Notes under the pieces: generated by a model
What the model saw: only the letters and a program-made list of their open reading frames with translations
Databases searched by the model: none
Told to the model about the DNA's origin: nothing
Program-made: the position numbers and the translations under genes
Shown: positions 15,986-23,261 of the stretch, in pieces
Layout: every line of letters begins with the position of its first letter
How positions within the stretch are numbered: position 1 is the first letter of the stretch
Source of the DNA: an uncultured Prevotella sp.
GTDB taxonomy: Bacteria > Bacteroidota > Bacteroidia > Bacteroidales > Bacteroidaceae
NCBI GenBank assembly: GCA_900546575.1
Contig: URDM01000034.1
Coordinates: forward strand, 1 to 28,412
Direction of reading: 5' to 3'
Length of the DNA: 28,412 nucleotides

Positions 15986-17017
15986 ATGGCAGAAAGAAAA
16001 TCCGTGGCTACGTATGAATCAATCATACGCGACCTAAAAGCCAAGAAATATGCGCCCATATACATACTTATGGGCGACGAACCTTACTACATCGACAAGA
16101 TAGCCGACTACATTGCAGAGAATGTCATTGAGCCCGACGACCGTGACTTCAACCAGACCATAGTATTCGGTGCTGACACCTCAGCAGCCCAAATATCCGA
16201 CCTCTGCAAAGGCTACCCCGTAATGCCATCGCCCTATCGTGTAGTAATAGTAAAGGAAGCACAGGCATTGAAATCGCTTGATGCATTGGAGCGATACTTC
16301 GAAAGACCGCTACAGTCTACTATACTTGTTATCTGCTACAAAAACGGCACTATCGACAAGCGAAAGAAGATAGTAGGCAAGGCAGAAGCAGCAGGAGTCG
16401 TGTTCGAGAGCAAGAAGAAACGTGACTATGAACTACCCTCGTTCATAGAGAAATATCTGAAGGACAAACACGTTGCTATCGACCCAAAATCATGCTCGAT
16501 GATAGCTGAGCACATCGGTGCTGACCTTAGTCGCCTTATATCGGAACTTGAGAAAGTGATGATATCACTTCCTGGCGACAACCGACGCATTACACCCGAT
16601 ATAGTAGAACGTGAAATAGGTGTAAGCAAGGATTTCAACGTATTCGAACTGAAGACAGCTATCATCGAAAGGAATGTTTTTAAGGCAAATCAGATAGTAA
16701 AATATTTTGACAAAAATCCAAAGGCCGGTTCACTATTCGCATGCCTGCCTTTGCTATACTCTTACTTCCAGAATCTGATGGTAGCATTCTATGCGCCCGA
16801 TCGCAACAACGACAATAACCTCGCAGCCTTCCTGGACCTGAAGTCAGTATGGGGTCTGAAGGACTATCGCACTGGTATGAGAAACTTCACCGCAATGAAA
16901 ACTCTACAGATTTTATCCAAACTAAGGGAAATTGATGCCAAAAGTAAGGGATTGGACAACCAAAACACCTCTACTGGCGACCTTATGAAGGAGCTAATCT
17001 TCTTCATTTTGCACTAA
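15986..17017 (+). CDS. holA: DNA polymerase III delta subunit
   Basis: The delta subunit is the wrench of the clamp loader that opens the beta clamp. At 343 residues it has normal length. The N-terminus YAPIYILMGDEPYYIDKIAD matches the delta signature (short FLLGDEPYLI-like strand). The middle part resembles an inactive AAA+ domain without a Walker A, with LVICYKNGTIDKRKKIVGKA, and the C-terminal helical collar includes DFNVFELKTAIIERN and the final LMKELIFFIL. It is a single gene ending at a terminator (17080-17117), diverging from the HsdR-N-like gene. Confidence 0.92.
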   Translation: MAERKSVATYESIIRDLKAKKYAPIYILMGDEPYYIDKIADYIAENVIEPDDRDFNQTIVFGADTSAAQISDLCKGYPVMPSPYRVVIVKEAQALKSLDALERYFERPLQSTILVICYKNGTIDKRKKIVGKAEAAGVVFESKKKRDYELPSFIEKYLKDKHVAIDPKSCSMIAEHIGADLSRLISELEKVMISLPGDNRRITPDIVEREIGVSKDFNVFELKTAIIERNVFKANQIVKYFDKNPKAGSLFACLPLLYSYFQNLMVAFYAPDRNNDNNLAAFLDLKSVWGLKDYRTGMRNFTAMKTLQILSKLREIDAKSKGLDNQNTSTGDLMKELIFFILH

Positions 17018-17079
17018 AAAAGCATATTTTCCACTAGTTTCTTTTCTAGAACAAGAAACTATACAGACCTATTTTTCAA

Positions 17080-17117
17080 GCCTAACTTCCTTAAGAACAT
17101 GGGAGTTAGGCCTTTTT
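17080..17117 (+). terminator. Intrinsic terminator of holA
   Basis: GCCTAACTTCC (17080-17090) pairs with GGAGTTAGGC (17102-17111) with one G-U pair, 10-base loop, then CTTTTT to 17117. Confidence 0.8.
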
Positions 17118-17279
17118 CTACCCCTTTATTTTTGTAAAAAATCAAGCCACATAATCCTTAGTTCGGAATTCTTCAGTATTGCAAAAAATGGAGGATTGGA
17201 AGTCTTTATAATTTACGTTTTACATATTTTTGCATTCAAAATTGCTAATTTACAAATTTGCAGTTATATGAATTCGGAT

Positions 17280-17301
17280 TTTACAAATGTGCATTTGTAA
17301 A
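17280..17301. promoter_or_regulatory. Palindromic operator-like site 1 upstream of the XRE gene
   Basis: TTTACAAATG-TG-CATTTGTAAA is a perfect 10-bp inverted repeat with a 2-base centre, followed by TTCAAA. A related palindrome is at 17340-17355. Confidence 0.45.
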
Positions 17302-17339
17302 TTCAAATTCACTATCCTTCTTTACAAATCAACAATATT

Positions 17340-17355
17340 CAAATATGTATATTTG
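17340..17355. promoter_or_regulatory. Palindromic operator-like site 2 upstream of the XRE gene
   Basis: CAAATAT-GT-ATATTTG is a perfect 7-bp inverted repeat followed by TAAATTCAAA, the same flank as site 1. Confidence 0.4.
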
Positions 17356-17526
17356 TAAATTCAAAGCTTCGATTTTGTGTATGAATATCTATGTTATATT
17401 ATGAAATTAACCATAACAAGCTGTATATAAGCCACTTATTAAATATTAGCTAAAGCGTTTAATATAACATATTGATAATACTGTTTGTTTTTGTTCGATT
17501 TTATATATATTCATCCTTGTATACAA

Positions 17527-17561
17527 ACGGTAAACAATATTGATAATCAATTATTTACCGT
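17527..17561. promoter_or_regulatory. Long imperfect palindrome upstream of the XRE gene
   Basis: ACGGTAAA (17527-17534) and TTTACCGT (17554-17561) flank a central TTGAT-A-ATCAA (17540-17550). The whole is a nested palindrome of about 35 bp with a two-base asymmetry. It could be a regulator site or a hairpin RNA. Confidence 0.45.
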
Positions 17562-17710
17562 ACTACATTAAAGTAAACAACAAGGTTTTATCGGATTACA
17601 TACAATACATTTGCACTTTAATTTACATACTATCAAATACATTAAACTAAATTTATCATCATTCACACATACAAATGTGTATAAACGCAATGAATTTATT
17701 CTTGTAAAAC

Positions 17711-17741
17711 TTGTATGTTTCATTTTTTTGATTTATCTTTG
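17711..17741 (+). promoter_or_regulatory. Promoter of the XRE gene
   Basis: TTG (17711-17713), a 20-base spacer and TATCTTTG (17734-17741) match the Bacteroidetes consensus, 41 bp before the ATG. Confidence 0.7.
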
Positions 17742-17782
17742 TAAAAAGAAGAAGAACAAACAAGAATTCATCATCATCGCAT

Positions 17783-18307
17783 ATGAAAGACAGAATAAAA
17801 AGAATCATAGAGTCGCAGCACATGACTCAGCAGGAGTTTGCCGAGAACATCAAAGTTGCCCCTGCTACACTAAGCAGCATCTTCACCGGACGAACAGCCC
17901 CGTCGCTCAAAATCGTCGATGCCATCAAGAGTCGCTTTCCCGACATCTCTACCGACTGGCTCTTGTTCGGTCGTGGAGCCATGACCGACTATCGCAACTC
18001 TGAAGCGGGAGCATCGTTCAACTCCCCTACTCCACAATCCACCAATTATACGCCAGACTTTGACACTACACCCGAAGCCTCTACCAGCGACAATACAAAC
18101 GCCCCAATCGAATCCAACATTGACAACCGAGCTATTGTAGACACACCAACAACAGAAACTCCTGAGATTGTACAGTCTGAAACTCCAAGCAAAACAAAGG
18201 AAATACAATTGGTAAAAAATTGTGACAAACACGAGCGTCATATCGTTGAGATAAGAATATTCTACGACGACCAGACTTGGGAAACCTTCGTTCCGAAGAA
18301 TATGTAA
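17783..18307 (+). CDS. XRE-type helix-turn-helix regulator
   Basis: This 174-residue protein has a lambda-repressor-type HTH at about residues 5-65. MTQQEFAENIKVAPATLSSI gives the two core helices, and DWLLFGRGAM is typical of the following helix and turn. The middle (70-130) is Ser/Thr/Asn/Pro-rich and probably disordered. The C-terminus (KTKEIQLVKNCDKHERHIVE then EIRIFYDDQTWETFVPKNM) looks like a small beta-rich module I cannot name. It stands alone, after the long palindrome-rich gap and before tex with its own promoter. Self-regulation through the upstream palindromes is an inference. No toxin or phage partner is present. Confidence 0.85.
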   Translation: MKDRIKRIIESQHMTQQEFAENIKVAPATLSSIFTGRTAPSLKIVDAIKSRFPDISTDWLLFGRGAMTDYRNSEAGASFNSPTPQSTNYTPDFDTTPEASTSDNTNAPIESNIDNRAIVDTPTTETPEIVQSETPSKTKEIQLVKNCDKHERHIVEIRIFYDDQTWETFVPKNM

Positions 18308-18323
18308 AAACAACCAAGCTTGT

Positions 18324-18354
18324 TTTGTATTGTCTTCGGTTTGCACTATCTTTG
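18324..18354 (+). promoter_or_regulatory. Promoter of tex
   Basis: TTTG (18324-18327), a 19-base spacer and TATCTTTG (18347-18354) match the consensus. A leader of about 95 bases precedes the ATG; I see no recognised riboswitch in it. Confidence 0.72.
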
Positions 18355-18455
18355 CAGAAACTATTTATTAGCAGCCAAAGCTCTTTAGGTTAAGCTTTAC
18401 AATTCAGATTTACCTATATAGCACAGGTGGAATATTTATACCTTATTATAATATA

Positions 18456-20582
18456 ATGAACGTATTTACAAGAATCATTGCCGACACACTATCATTGCCT
18501 GAACGTAGTGTCGAAAACACCCTCGAACTTCTCGACGAAAACTGTACCGTACCATTCATCAGCCGCTACCGCAAGGAGCGTACTGGAAATCTTGACGAGG
18601 TGCAGGTTTCTGACATTGCACTTATGCGCGAGAAGCTGCAGGATGTGGCAAAGCGCAAGGAAACCATAATCTCTACTATAGAAGACCAGGGCAAGATGAC
18701 CGAACAGTTGCGACAGCGCATAGAAAACTGCTGGGTGATGTCAGAACTGGAGGACATCTATTTGCCATACAAACCCAAACGTCGAACCAAAGCCGACATA
18801 GCACGCCAGCAAGGACTGGAACCTTTGGCACAGACTATTCTGTTGCAGCGCGAATCCAATCCATTACGAACGGCAGAGAAGTTTGTAAAGGGAGACGTTA
18901 AGTCGGTGGAAGACGCTATTCAGGGTGCCAAGTTTATCATAGCCGAAGCCGTCAACGAGAACGAGGACGTGCGCAAAGCCATTAGAAATGTATTCAAACG
19001 CGAGGCCGTGATTTCTTCGAAAGTAGTGAAGACAAAGGCCGATGAAGACGAAGCACAGAAGTATAGCGACTACTTCGACTTCTCCGAACCCCTTAGACGT
19101 TGTTCGTCACACCGTCTGCTTGCCATGCGTCGTGGCGAAAAGGAAGGTTTCCTTCGTATCAGCATTTCTGCCGACGAGGAAGTGTGCAAGGAGAAGATTC
19201 GTCGCCAGTATGTATTGGGACGTAGCGAGTGTAGCAAACTTGTAGGCGAAGCTGCCGACAATGCCTTCAAGCGTCTCCTTAAGCCATCCATTGAGACCGA
19301 GTTTGCCCTCTCAAGCAAGCAAAATGCCGACGAAGAAGCAATAGAAGTGTTTGCCGAAAATCTGCGTCAGCTCCTCCTTGCTGCTCCATTGGGCCAGAAG
19401 CGAGTAATGGGCGTCGACCCCGGTTTCCGTACGGGATGCAAAGTAGTTTGTCTTGATGCACAGGGCACATTGCTCCACTTCGAAGCTATCTATCCCCACG
19501 CTCCCAAGAACGACCATCAAGGTGCAGCACGACAGGTGCTCAGCATGGTGAAGAAATACGACATTGAAGCGATAGCCGTTGGCAATGGAACTGCCAGTCG
19601 CGAGACATCTACATTCCTGAAAGAAATAGGACTCGACTCTAACATCAATGTTTTTGTAGTAAGCGAGGACGGCGCTTCGGTTTATTCTGCATCAGAGGCT
19701 GCACGCGAGGAATTCCCCAATGAGGACGTGACTGTACGTGGAGCCGTATCAATTGGCCGCCGACTGATGGACCCGCTTGCCGAACTGGTAAAGATTGACC
19801 CCAAGAGCATTGGTGTAGGTCAGTATCAGCACGACGTCGACCAGAACGAACTAAATAAGAGCTTGGACATGGTTGTAGAATCTTGCGTGAACACCGTAGG
19901 CGTAAACCTCAATACCGCAAGCCGCCACCTACTGATGTACGTCAGCGGACTCAACGCCACTACAGCCAAGAACATCGTTGAATACCGCGAGAAGAACGGA
20001 GCGTTCAAGTCGCGTGCCGAACTGAAGAAGGTGCCACGTCTCGGTCCGGTAGCCTTCGTGCAATGTGCCGGTTTCTTGCGCATACCAGGAGCCAAGAACC
20101 CGCTCGACAATAGTGCCGTTCATCCAGAGAGCTACGATATAGTTAAGACAATGGCAAAGGACAAGGGTTGCACTGTGGCAGAACTTATAGACAACAAGGA
20201 ACTTCAGAAGTCAATACGTCTGAAGGACTATGTTACCGATACTGTTGGAATGCCAACCCTCACCGATATTATGGCTGAGCTTCGACGCCCCGGACGCGAT
20301 CCGCGTGCAGCAGTAGAGGTTTTCGAGTTCGACCCACGTGTTCATGAGATAGACGACCTTCAGGTGGGAATGCTCCTTCCAGGCATCGTGACCAACATCA
20401 CCAACTTCGGTGCCTTCGTTGACATTGGCGTCCATCACGACGGACTGGTGCACATATCACAACTTGCCGACCGCTACGTGAAAGACCCTAACGAAGTGGT
20501 GAAACTTCACCAGCACGTTGTAGTGCGAGTAACGGAAGTAGACCGTAAGCGCCAGCGCATTTCGCTCTCGATGAAAGAATAA
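18456..20582 (+). CDS. tex: Tex family transcription accessory/RNA-binding protein
   Basis: This 708-residue protein has the full Tex layout. A helical N-terminal region (1-190, with VPFISRYRKERTG and LEDIYLPYKPKRRTKADIAR) is followed by a YqgF/RNase H-like domain from about 316 (VMGVDPGFRTGCKVVCLD). Helix-hairpin-helix repeats lie near 480-560 (NLNTASRHLLMYVSGLNATTAKNIV; GAFKSRAELKKVPRLG), and an S1 domain occupies about 634-708 (PGIVTNITNFGAFVDIG ... GLVHISQLA). Tex binds nucleic acid and is a bacterial relative of Spt6. It is single-gene with its own promoter and a downstream stem-loop. Confidence 0.95.
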   Translation: MNVFTRIIADTLSLPERSVENTLELLDENCTVPFISRYRKERTGNLDEVQVSDIALMREKLQDVAKRKETIISTIEDQGKMTEQLRQRIENCWVMSELEDIYLPYKPKRRTKADIARQQGLEPLAQTILLQRESNPLRTAEKFVKGDVKSVEDAIQGAKFIIAEAVNENEDVRKAIRNVFKREAVISSKVVKTKADEDEAQKYSDYFDFSEPLRRCSSHRLLAMRRGEKEGFLRISISADEEVCKEKIRRQYVLGRSECSKLVGEAADNAFKRLLKPSIETEFALSSKQNADEEAIEVFAENLRQLLLAAPLGQKRVMGVDPGFRTGCKVVCLDAQGTLLHFEAIYPHAPKNDHQGAARQVLSMVKKYDIEAIAVGNGTASRETSTFLKEIGLDSNINVFVVSEDGASVYSASEAAREEFPNEDVTVRGAVSIGRRLMDPLAELVKIDPKSIGVGQYQHDVDQNELNKSLDMVVESCVNTVGVNLNTASRHLLMYVSGLNATTAKNIVEYREKNGAFKSRAELKKVPRLGPVAFVQCAGFLRIPGAKNPLDNSAVHPESYDIVKTMAKDKGCTVAELIDNKELQKSIRLKDYVTDTVGMPTLTDIMAELRRPGRDPRAAVEVFEFDPRVHEIDDLQVGMLLPGIVTNITNFGAFVDIGVHHDGLVHISQLADRYVKDPNEVVKLHQHVVVRVTEVDRKRQRISLSMKE

Positions 20583-20605
20583 TACAACAATAGAAGGCGT
20601 TAACC

Positions 20606-20640
20606 TTATGTGGTCGAGTTACCTTCGCTCGACCACATAA
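20606..20640 (+). terminator. Strong stem-loop after tex
   Basis: TTATGTGGTCGAG (20606-20618) and CTCGACCACATAA (20628-20640) are perfect 13-bp complements around a 9-base loop, 23 bp after the tex stop. It is followed by A rather than T residues, so it is not a canonical intrinsic terminator for the plus strand; transcript-end stabilisation is also possible. Confidence 0.55.
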
Positions 20641-20739
20641 AAAAATACACACCAGAAAAACTTTTTTATCTTTTCCACGTAGCAAACCTTACACACCATT
20701 AGTCTAAAGAATAAAAATACCAAACATAAAACATCAATT

Positions 20740-21219
20740 ATGAAAGAAAACGAACAACAATTCACCGACATTGTCCGTTGCAACCGTAGCACTATATACA
20801 CCGTGTGCTATATGTTCTCAAAGGACAATGACGAGGTTGCCGACATGTTTCAAGAGGTGCTCATAAGACTATGGAACGGAATGGAATCGTTTGACGGACG
20901 CAGCAACATCAAAACATGGATTTACCGTGTAGCCCTTAACACCTGTATCACCATAGACAAACGCAAGAAGCGCAACCATAAGACACAGCTGTCTATGGAC
21001 ATAGACTACTTCAACAGTCGTGAAGTAAAATCAGAACAGGCACAGTTTCTGCATCAACGCATAAGCCGCTTGCAACCTCTCGACCGTGCTATCGTGCTGC
21101 TATGGCTCGAGGACATCAGCTACGACGAAATAGCAGCTATCATTGGCATTACAGCCAAAAACGTGTCGGTGAGACTGGTGCGCATCCGTGAACAACTGAA
21201 ACGGATGAAGGAGCTATAA
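20740..21219 (+). CDS. ECF-type sigma factor
   Basis: This 159-residue sigma-70 family protein contains only regions 2 and 4. Region 2 (about 10-85) has EVADMFQEVLIRLWNGMESF and NIKTWIYRVALNTCI, the -10-binding helix. Region 4 (about 105-155) has LDRAIVLLWLEDISYDEIAA and the recognition helix in NVSVRLVRIREQLKRM. The gene is followed after 62 bp by one for a multi-pass membrane protein, probably its partner. No promoter of the housekeeping type is clear upstream, in keeping with possible self-regulation. The stimulus is unknown. Confidence 0.9.
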   Translation: MKENEQQFTDIVRCNRSTIYTVCYMFSKDNDEVADMFQEVLIRLWNGMESFDGRSNIKTWIYRVALNTCITIDKRKKRNHKTQLSMDIDYFNSREVKSEQAQFLHQRISRLQPLDRAIVLLWLEDISYDEIAAIIGITAKNVSVRLVRIREQLKRMKEL

Positions 21220-21224
21220 TCAGG

Positions 21225-21252
21225 TGTTAAATGTTAAGTGTTAAGTGTTTAA
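21225..21252. repeat. Heptamer tandem tract (TGTTAAG)
   Basis: Four consecutive 7-base units, TGTTAAA, TGTTAAG, TGTTAAG, TGTTTAA, fill the gap between the sigma-factor stop and the next gene. Confidence 0.75.
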
Positions 21253-21281
21253 TGATTATTCAACCTAAAAAATCATTCTAT

Positions 21282-21890
21282 ATGGAAAAGAGCAACAATA
21301 ACAACGAACTCGAAATTATGCGTTCGCAGATGGCATCGTTCAAGAAGCAACTTGAGCAGCAAGAGATTATCAACGGCCGTATTGTGGCTGAGTCAATGAA
21401 GAAGCAATTCTCATGGATAAAAAAGATGGTCATAGGCGAAATTATCCTCATCCCTATATTTCTGTATTTAGCCTTTGCCGTTAAGTACAACTTCAACATG
21501 TCTTGGTGGAGTTTAGGCACATTCATCATATTGCTTCTATTTGATATTTGGTGCGACTACGACATCAATATGCGAGCTATTAAAAACAGCGACTACAACC
21601 GCGACAACCTTGTCAACACGATGGAGAAATTGCTAAAAATGAAACAACGTCGCACTAAGCAAGCCGCCATAATGATAATAGCCTTAATAGGCTCAATCGT
21701 ATGGTTCTCAATAGAAATAGGCTTGCACCTCATGTCGATAAATGCCGACACAGGTATGTGGGGTGTATTCTACGGCGGTGTCGTGGGCGGTGTAATAGGA
21801 ATGGCAGTTTCCTGGTGGATTTACTGCAAGATGCAGAAGACCAATGACGAAATAATAAAGCAGATTGAGGAGGTGAGCAAAGAACAATAA
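21282..21890 (+). CDS. Four-helix membrane protein, candidate anti-sigma partner
   Basis: This 202-residue protein is of a family I cannot name. An N-terminal coiled-coil-like segment (9-45, RSQMASFKKQLEQQEII) precedes four predicted membrane helices at about 49-67, 74-91, 128-148 and 158-181, and a short charged C-terminus. I start it at MEKSNNNN (21282); the frame opens at 21231, but that would begin inside the heptamer tract. The position right after an ECF sigma gene suggests regulation of the sigma factor, with the coiled coil as sigma-binding arm; this is inference, and no zinc-binding anti-sigma motif (HxxxCxxC) is present. Its stop codon adjoins the MetE-like relic. Confidence 0.75.
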   Translation: MEKSNNNNELEIMRSQMASFKKQLEQQEIINGRIVAESMKKQFSWIKKMVIGEIILIPIFLYLAFAVKYNFNMSWWSLGTFIILLLFDIWCDYDINMRAIKNSDYNRDNLVNTMEKLLKMKQRRTKQAAIMIIALIGSIVWFSIEIGLHLMSINADTGMWGVFYGGVVGGVIGMAVSWWIYCKMQKTNDEIIKQIEEVSKEQ

Positions 21891-21951
21891 CAGAAGAGCA
21901 ATGGGCAAAACTCGACCTTGTAAAAGAAATCACACAGGAAGTATGGGGTAA
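21889..21951 (+). pseudogene. Relic of the 3' end of a MetE-like gene
   Basis: Bases 21890-21948 match the 3' end of the MetE-like gene (24315-24377). From TGG at 21902 to 21948, only 3 of 47 bases differ, and the frame would read TEEQWAKLDLVKEITQEVWG against TEAEQWAKLDLVREIAQEVWG. One codon is missing near the left edge and one base is lost before the former stop. Most differences are synonymous or conservative, so the copy diverged as coding sequence. Nothing of the gene's earlier 300 codons precedes it: homology starts right at the membrane-protein stop. Confidence 0.85.
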
Positions 21952-21967
21952 AGATTCTTTAAAAACT

Positions 21968-21998
21968 TTTGCAATACGGGATTTTGTTTGTAACTTAG
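21968..21998 (+). promoter_or_regulatory. Promoter of the LOG-family gene
   Basis: TTTG (21968-21971), a 19-base spacer and TAACTTAG (21991-21998), one base off the -7 consensus. The -7 box is inside the left arm of the inverted repeat 21990-22026. Confidence 0.6.
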
Positions 21999-22026
21999 CG
22001 TCATAATCAAAAACACGCTAAGTTAC
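21990..22026. promoter_or_regulatory. Perfect 12-bp inverted repeat over the LOG-gene promoter
   Basis: GTAACTTAGCGT (21990-22001) and ACGCTAAGTTAC (22015-22026) are exact complements with a 13-base gap, ending 17 bp before the ATG. It could be an operator masking the -7 box or an mRNA hairpin close to the start codon. Confidence 0.7.
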
Positions 22027-22043
22027 ACAACAAACAACCAACT

Positions 22044-22583
22044 ATGAAGATAACAGTATTCTGCTCAGCCAACGAGCATATCGATTCCGACTATTTCCGC
22101 ATGACGGAAGAATTAGGCAGATGGATGGCCGAGAACCACCACGACCTTATTTTCGGAGGCACCAGTCACGGACTCATGAACTGTATAGCCAAGGCTGTGC
22201 ACGATGGTGGCGGACGTGTCATCGGTGTTGTGCCGTCGCTTGTAGAAAAAGGTGGACGTATGTCGGAATATCTTGACGTGCACATTCCTACCGACAACCT
22301 TGCCGACCGCAAGAGCTTGATGATTGAACGTTGCGACGTTGTTGTGGCACTTCCTGGCGGTGTAGGTTCGCTGGACGAGATATTCTGCGTGGCAGCGTCA
22401 AAGTGCATCGGTTACCACCAAAAGAAAGTTATCCTCTACAACATGAAGGGATTCTGGAACTCGCTCGTAGCTCTTATGGACGACCTCGACCAAAAGGGAA
22501 TGATACGTGGCGACTGGCACAATATGATTGAAGTGGCCAACGATTTCGAAGAGCTGAAAGAACTATTAGCTCAGCAACGTTAA
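22044..22583 (+). CDS. LOG-family nucleotide phosphoribohydrolase-like protein (TIGR00730)
   Basis: At 179 residues this is a full-length LOG protein with a Rossmann fold. The phosphate-binding FGGTSHGLMNCIA segment (about 38-50) is followed by VIGVVPSLVEKGG, the catalytic-site region DRKSLMIERCDVVVALPGG (88-106) and PGGVGSLDEIF, equivalent to the family PGGxGTxxE. Members release the base from nucleoside 5'-monophosphates such as cytokinin ribotides and AMP; the bacterial role is often unclear. Its TAA overlaps the stop codon of the convergent Lrp gene (TTAA shared), so the two transcripts must overlap at their 3' ends. Confidence 0.9.
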   Translation: MKITVFCSANEHIDSDYFRMTEELGRWMAENHHDLIFGGTSHGLMNCIAKAVHDGGGRVIGVVPSLVEKGGRMSEYLDVHIPTDNLADRKSLMIERCDVVVALPGGVGSLDEIFCVAASKCIGYHQKKVILYNMKGFWNSLVALMDDLDQKGMIRGDWHNMIEVANDFEELKELLAQQR

Positions 22584-23062
22584 TAGCACCTGCTCACAGG
22601 GATGTAATGCGAGTCCTTAATCTCGCCTATCACAATGATACTGTGCAGACTACCTATGCAATCAATATTTCCTAGAGTGTTGAGCATGAAGTCCTGATAG
22701 TCCTTCATGTCATGGGCATAAACTTTTATCAGGAAGTCGTAGTCGCCCGTAGTGTTATAGCACTCGGTTATCTGATCGATGGTCTGCACAGTATCCATAA
22801 ACTGCTGAATGAGTTCGTGAGTGTGCTGTTTCAGCCTTATATTACATAGCACAATCACGCTATGCCCCATCTTGTGATGGTCCACTACAGCCGAATACCT
22901 TTTTATATAGCCTTCGCGCTCCAGACGTTTCTGACGTTCGAAGGTTGGCGACGTCGACAGATGCACACGTGCAGCAAGCTCCTTTACCGTCATGTGAGAG
23001 TTCTGCTGCAATAGTTTCAATATCTTGATGTCTATCTCGTCAAGAGTTTCTTGATTTGCCAT
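22580..23062 (-). CDS. Lrp/AsnC-family transcription regulator
   Basis: This 160-residue protein has an N-terminal winged helix-turn-helix (about 5-62; LKLLQQNSHMTVKELAARVH and STSPTFERQKRLEREGYI) and a C-terminal RAM ligand-binding/oligomerisation domain (about 70-150; VIVLCNIRLKQHTHELIQQF, CYNTTGDYDFLIKVYAHDM). It is the standard Lrp length. It diverges from the MetE-like gene with a 199-bp spacer containing a perfect palindrome (23108-23132), so it probably controls itself and perhaps that gene. The effector, presumably an amino acid such as methionine, leucine or asparagine, cannot be told. Confidence 0.93.
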   Translation of the reverse strand: MANQETLDEIDIKILKLLQQNSHMTVKELAARVHLSTSPTFERQKRLEREGYIKRYSAVVDHHKMGHSVIVLCNIRLKQHTHELIQQFMDTVQTIDQITECYNTTGDYDFLIKVYAHDMKDYQDFMLNTLGNIDCIGSLHSIIVIGEIKDSHYIPVSRCY

Positions 23063-23107
23063 TATGTCGGGTTATTTATTGTTGTTATATTTACTAAGCT
23101 CCATTAA

Positions 23108-23132
23108 TTTTGCAGAATAATATTCTGCAAAA
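23108..23132. promoter_or_regulatory. Perfect 25-bp palindrome, probable Lrp operator
   Basis: TTTTGCAGAATA-A-TATTCTGCAAAA is an exact 12-bp inverted repeat. It lies in the divergent spacer, just downstream of the expected transcript start of the Lrp gene, where bound protein would repress it. Confidence 0.75.
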
Positions 23133-23148
23133 AGCTACACACGCAATG

Positions 23149-23156
23149 CAAAGTTA
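23149..23156 (-). promoter_or_regulatory. -7 box of the Lrp gene
   Basis: On the minus strand TAACTTTG fits the consensus exactly and lies 86 bp upstream of the start codon. No TTG 19-21 bases further upstream is evident. Confidence 0.6.
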
Positions 23157-23159
23157 GGA

Positions 23160-23185
23160 AATATTTCTGAAATTAAAAGAATATT
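23160..23185. promoter_or_regulatory. Second, imperfect Lrp-site candidate
   Basis: AATATTTCT (23160-23168) faces AGAATATT (23178-23185), resembling the inner part of the palindrome at 23108-23132. The two centres are about 52 bp apart, close to five helical turns. Confidence 0.4.
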
Positions 23186-23207
23186 AGGCTGTAAAAAATC
23201 TTCTTCA

Positions 23208-23215
23208 TAACTTTG
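23208..23215 (+). promoter_or_regulatory. -7 box of the MetE-like gene
   Basis: TAACTTTG fits the consensus exactly and lies 46 bp upstream of the ATG. No good -33 TTG is seen, which fits a promoter needing an activator. Confidence 0.6.
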
Positions 23216-23261
23216 CGTTCAGAAATCAGTAATAAAACAAAAATAACAATTAAAAAGCACA

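Larger units (their letters stand above)
17018..17782. other. AT-rich noncoding region with palindromes
   Basis: About 765 bp lie between holA and the XRE gene. After the holA terminator the sequence is very AT-rich. It holds at least six copies of TTTACAAAT in both orientations (e.g. 17250, 17280, 17292, 17320, 17351), two palindromes and a longer imperfect palindrome at 17527-17561. No frame looks like a protein: the 130-codon frame at 17611-18003 is Lys/Asn/Ile-rich, then overlaps the XRE gene out of frame. A -7-like TACATTTG at 17606-17613 could start a small RNA. Confidence 0.6.

Noticed and set aside
17611..18003. 130-codon frame before and into the XRE gene
   Set aside because: The first part is low-complexity Lys/Asn/Ile sequence and the rest is an out-of-frame reading of the XRE gene.
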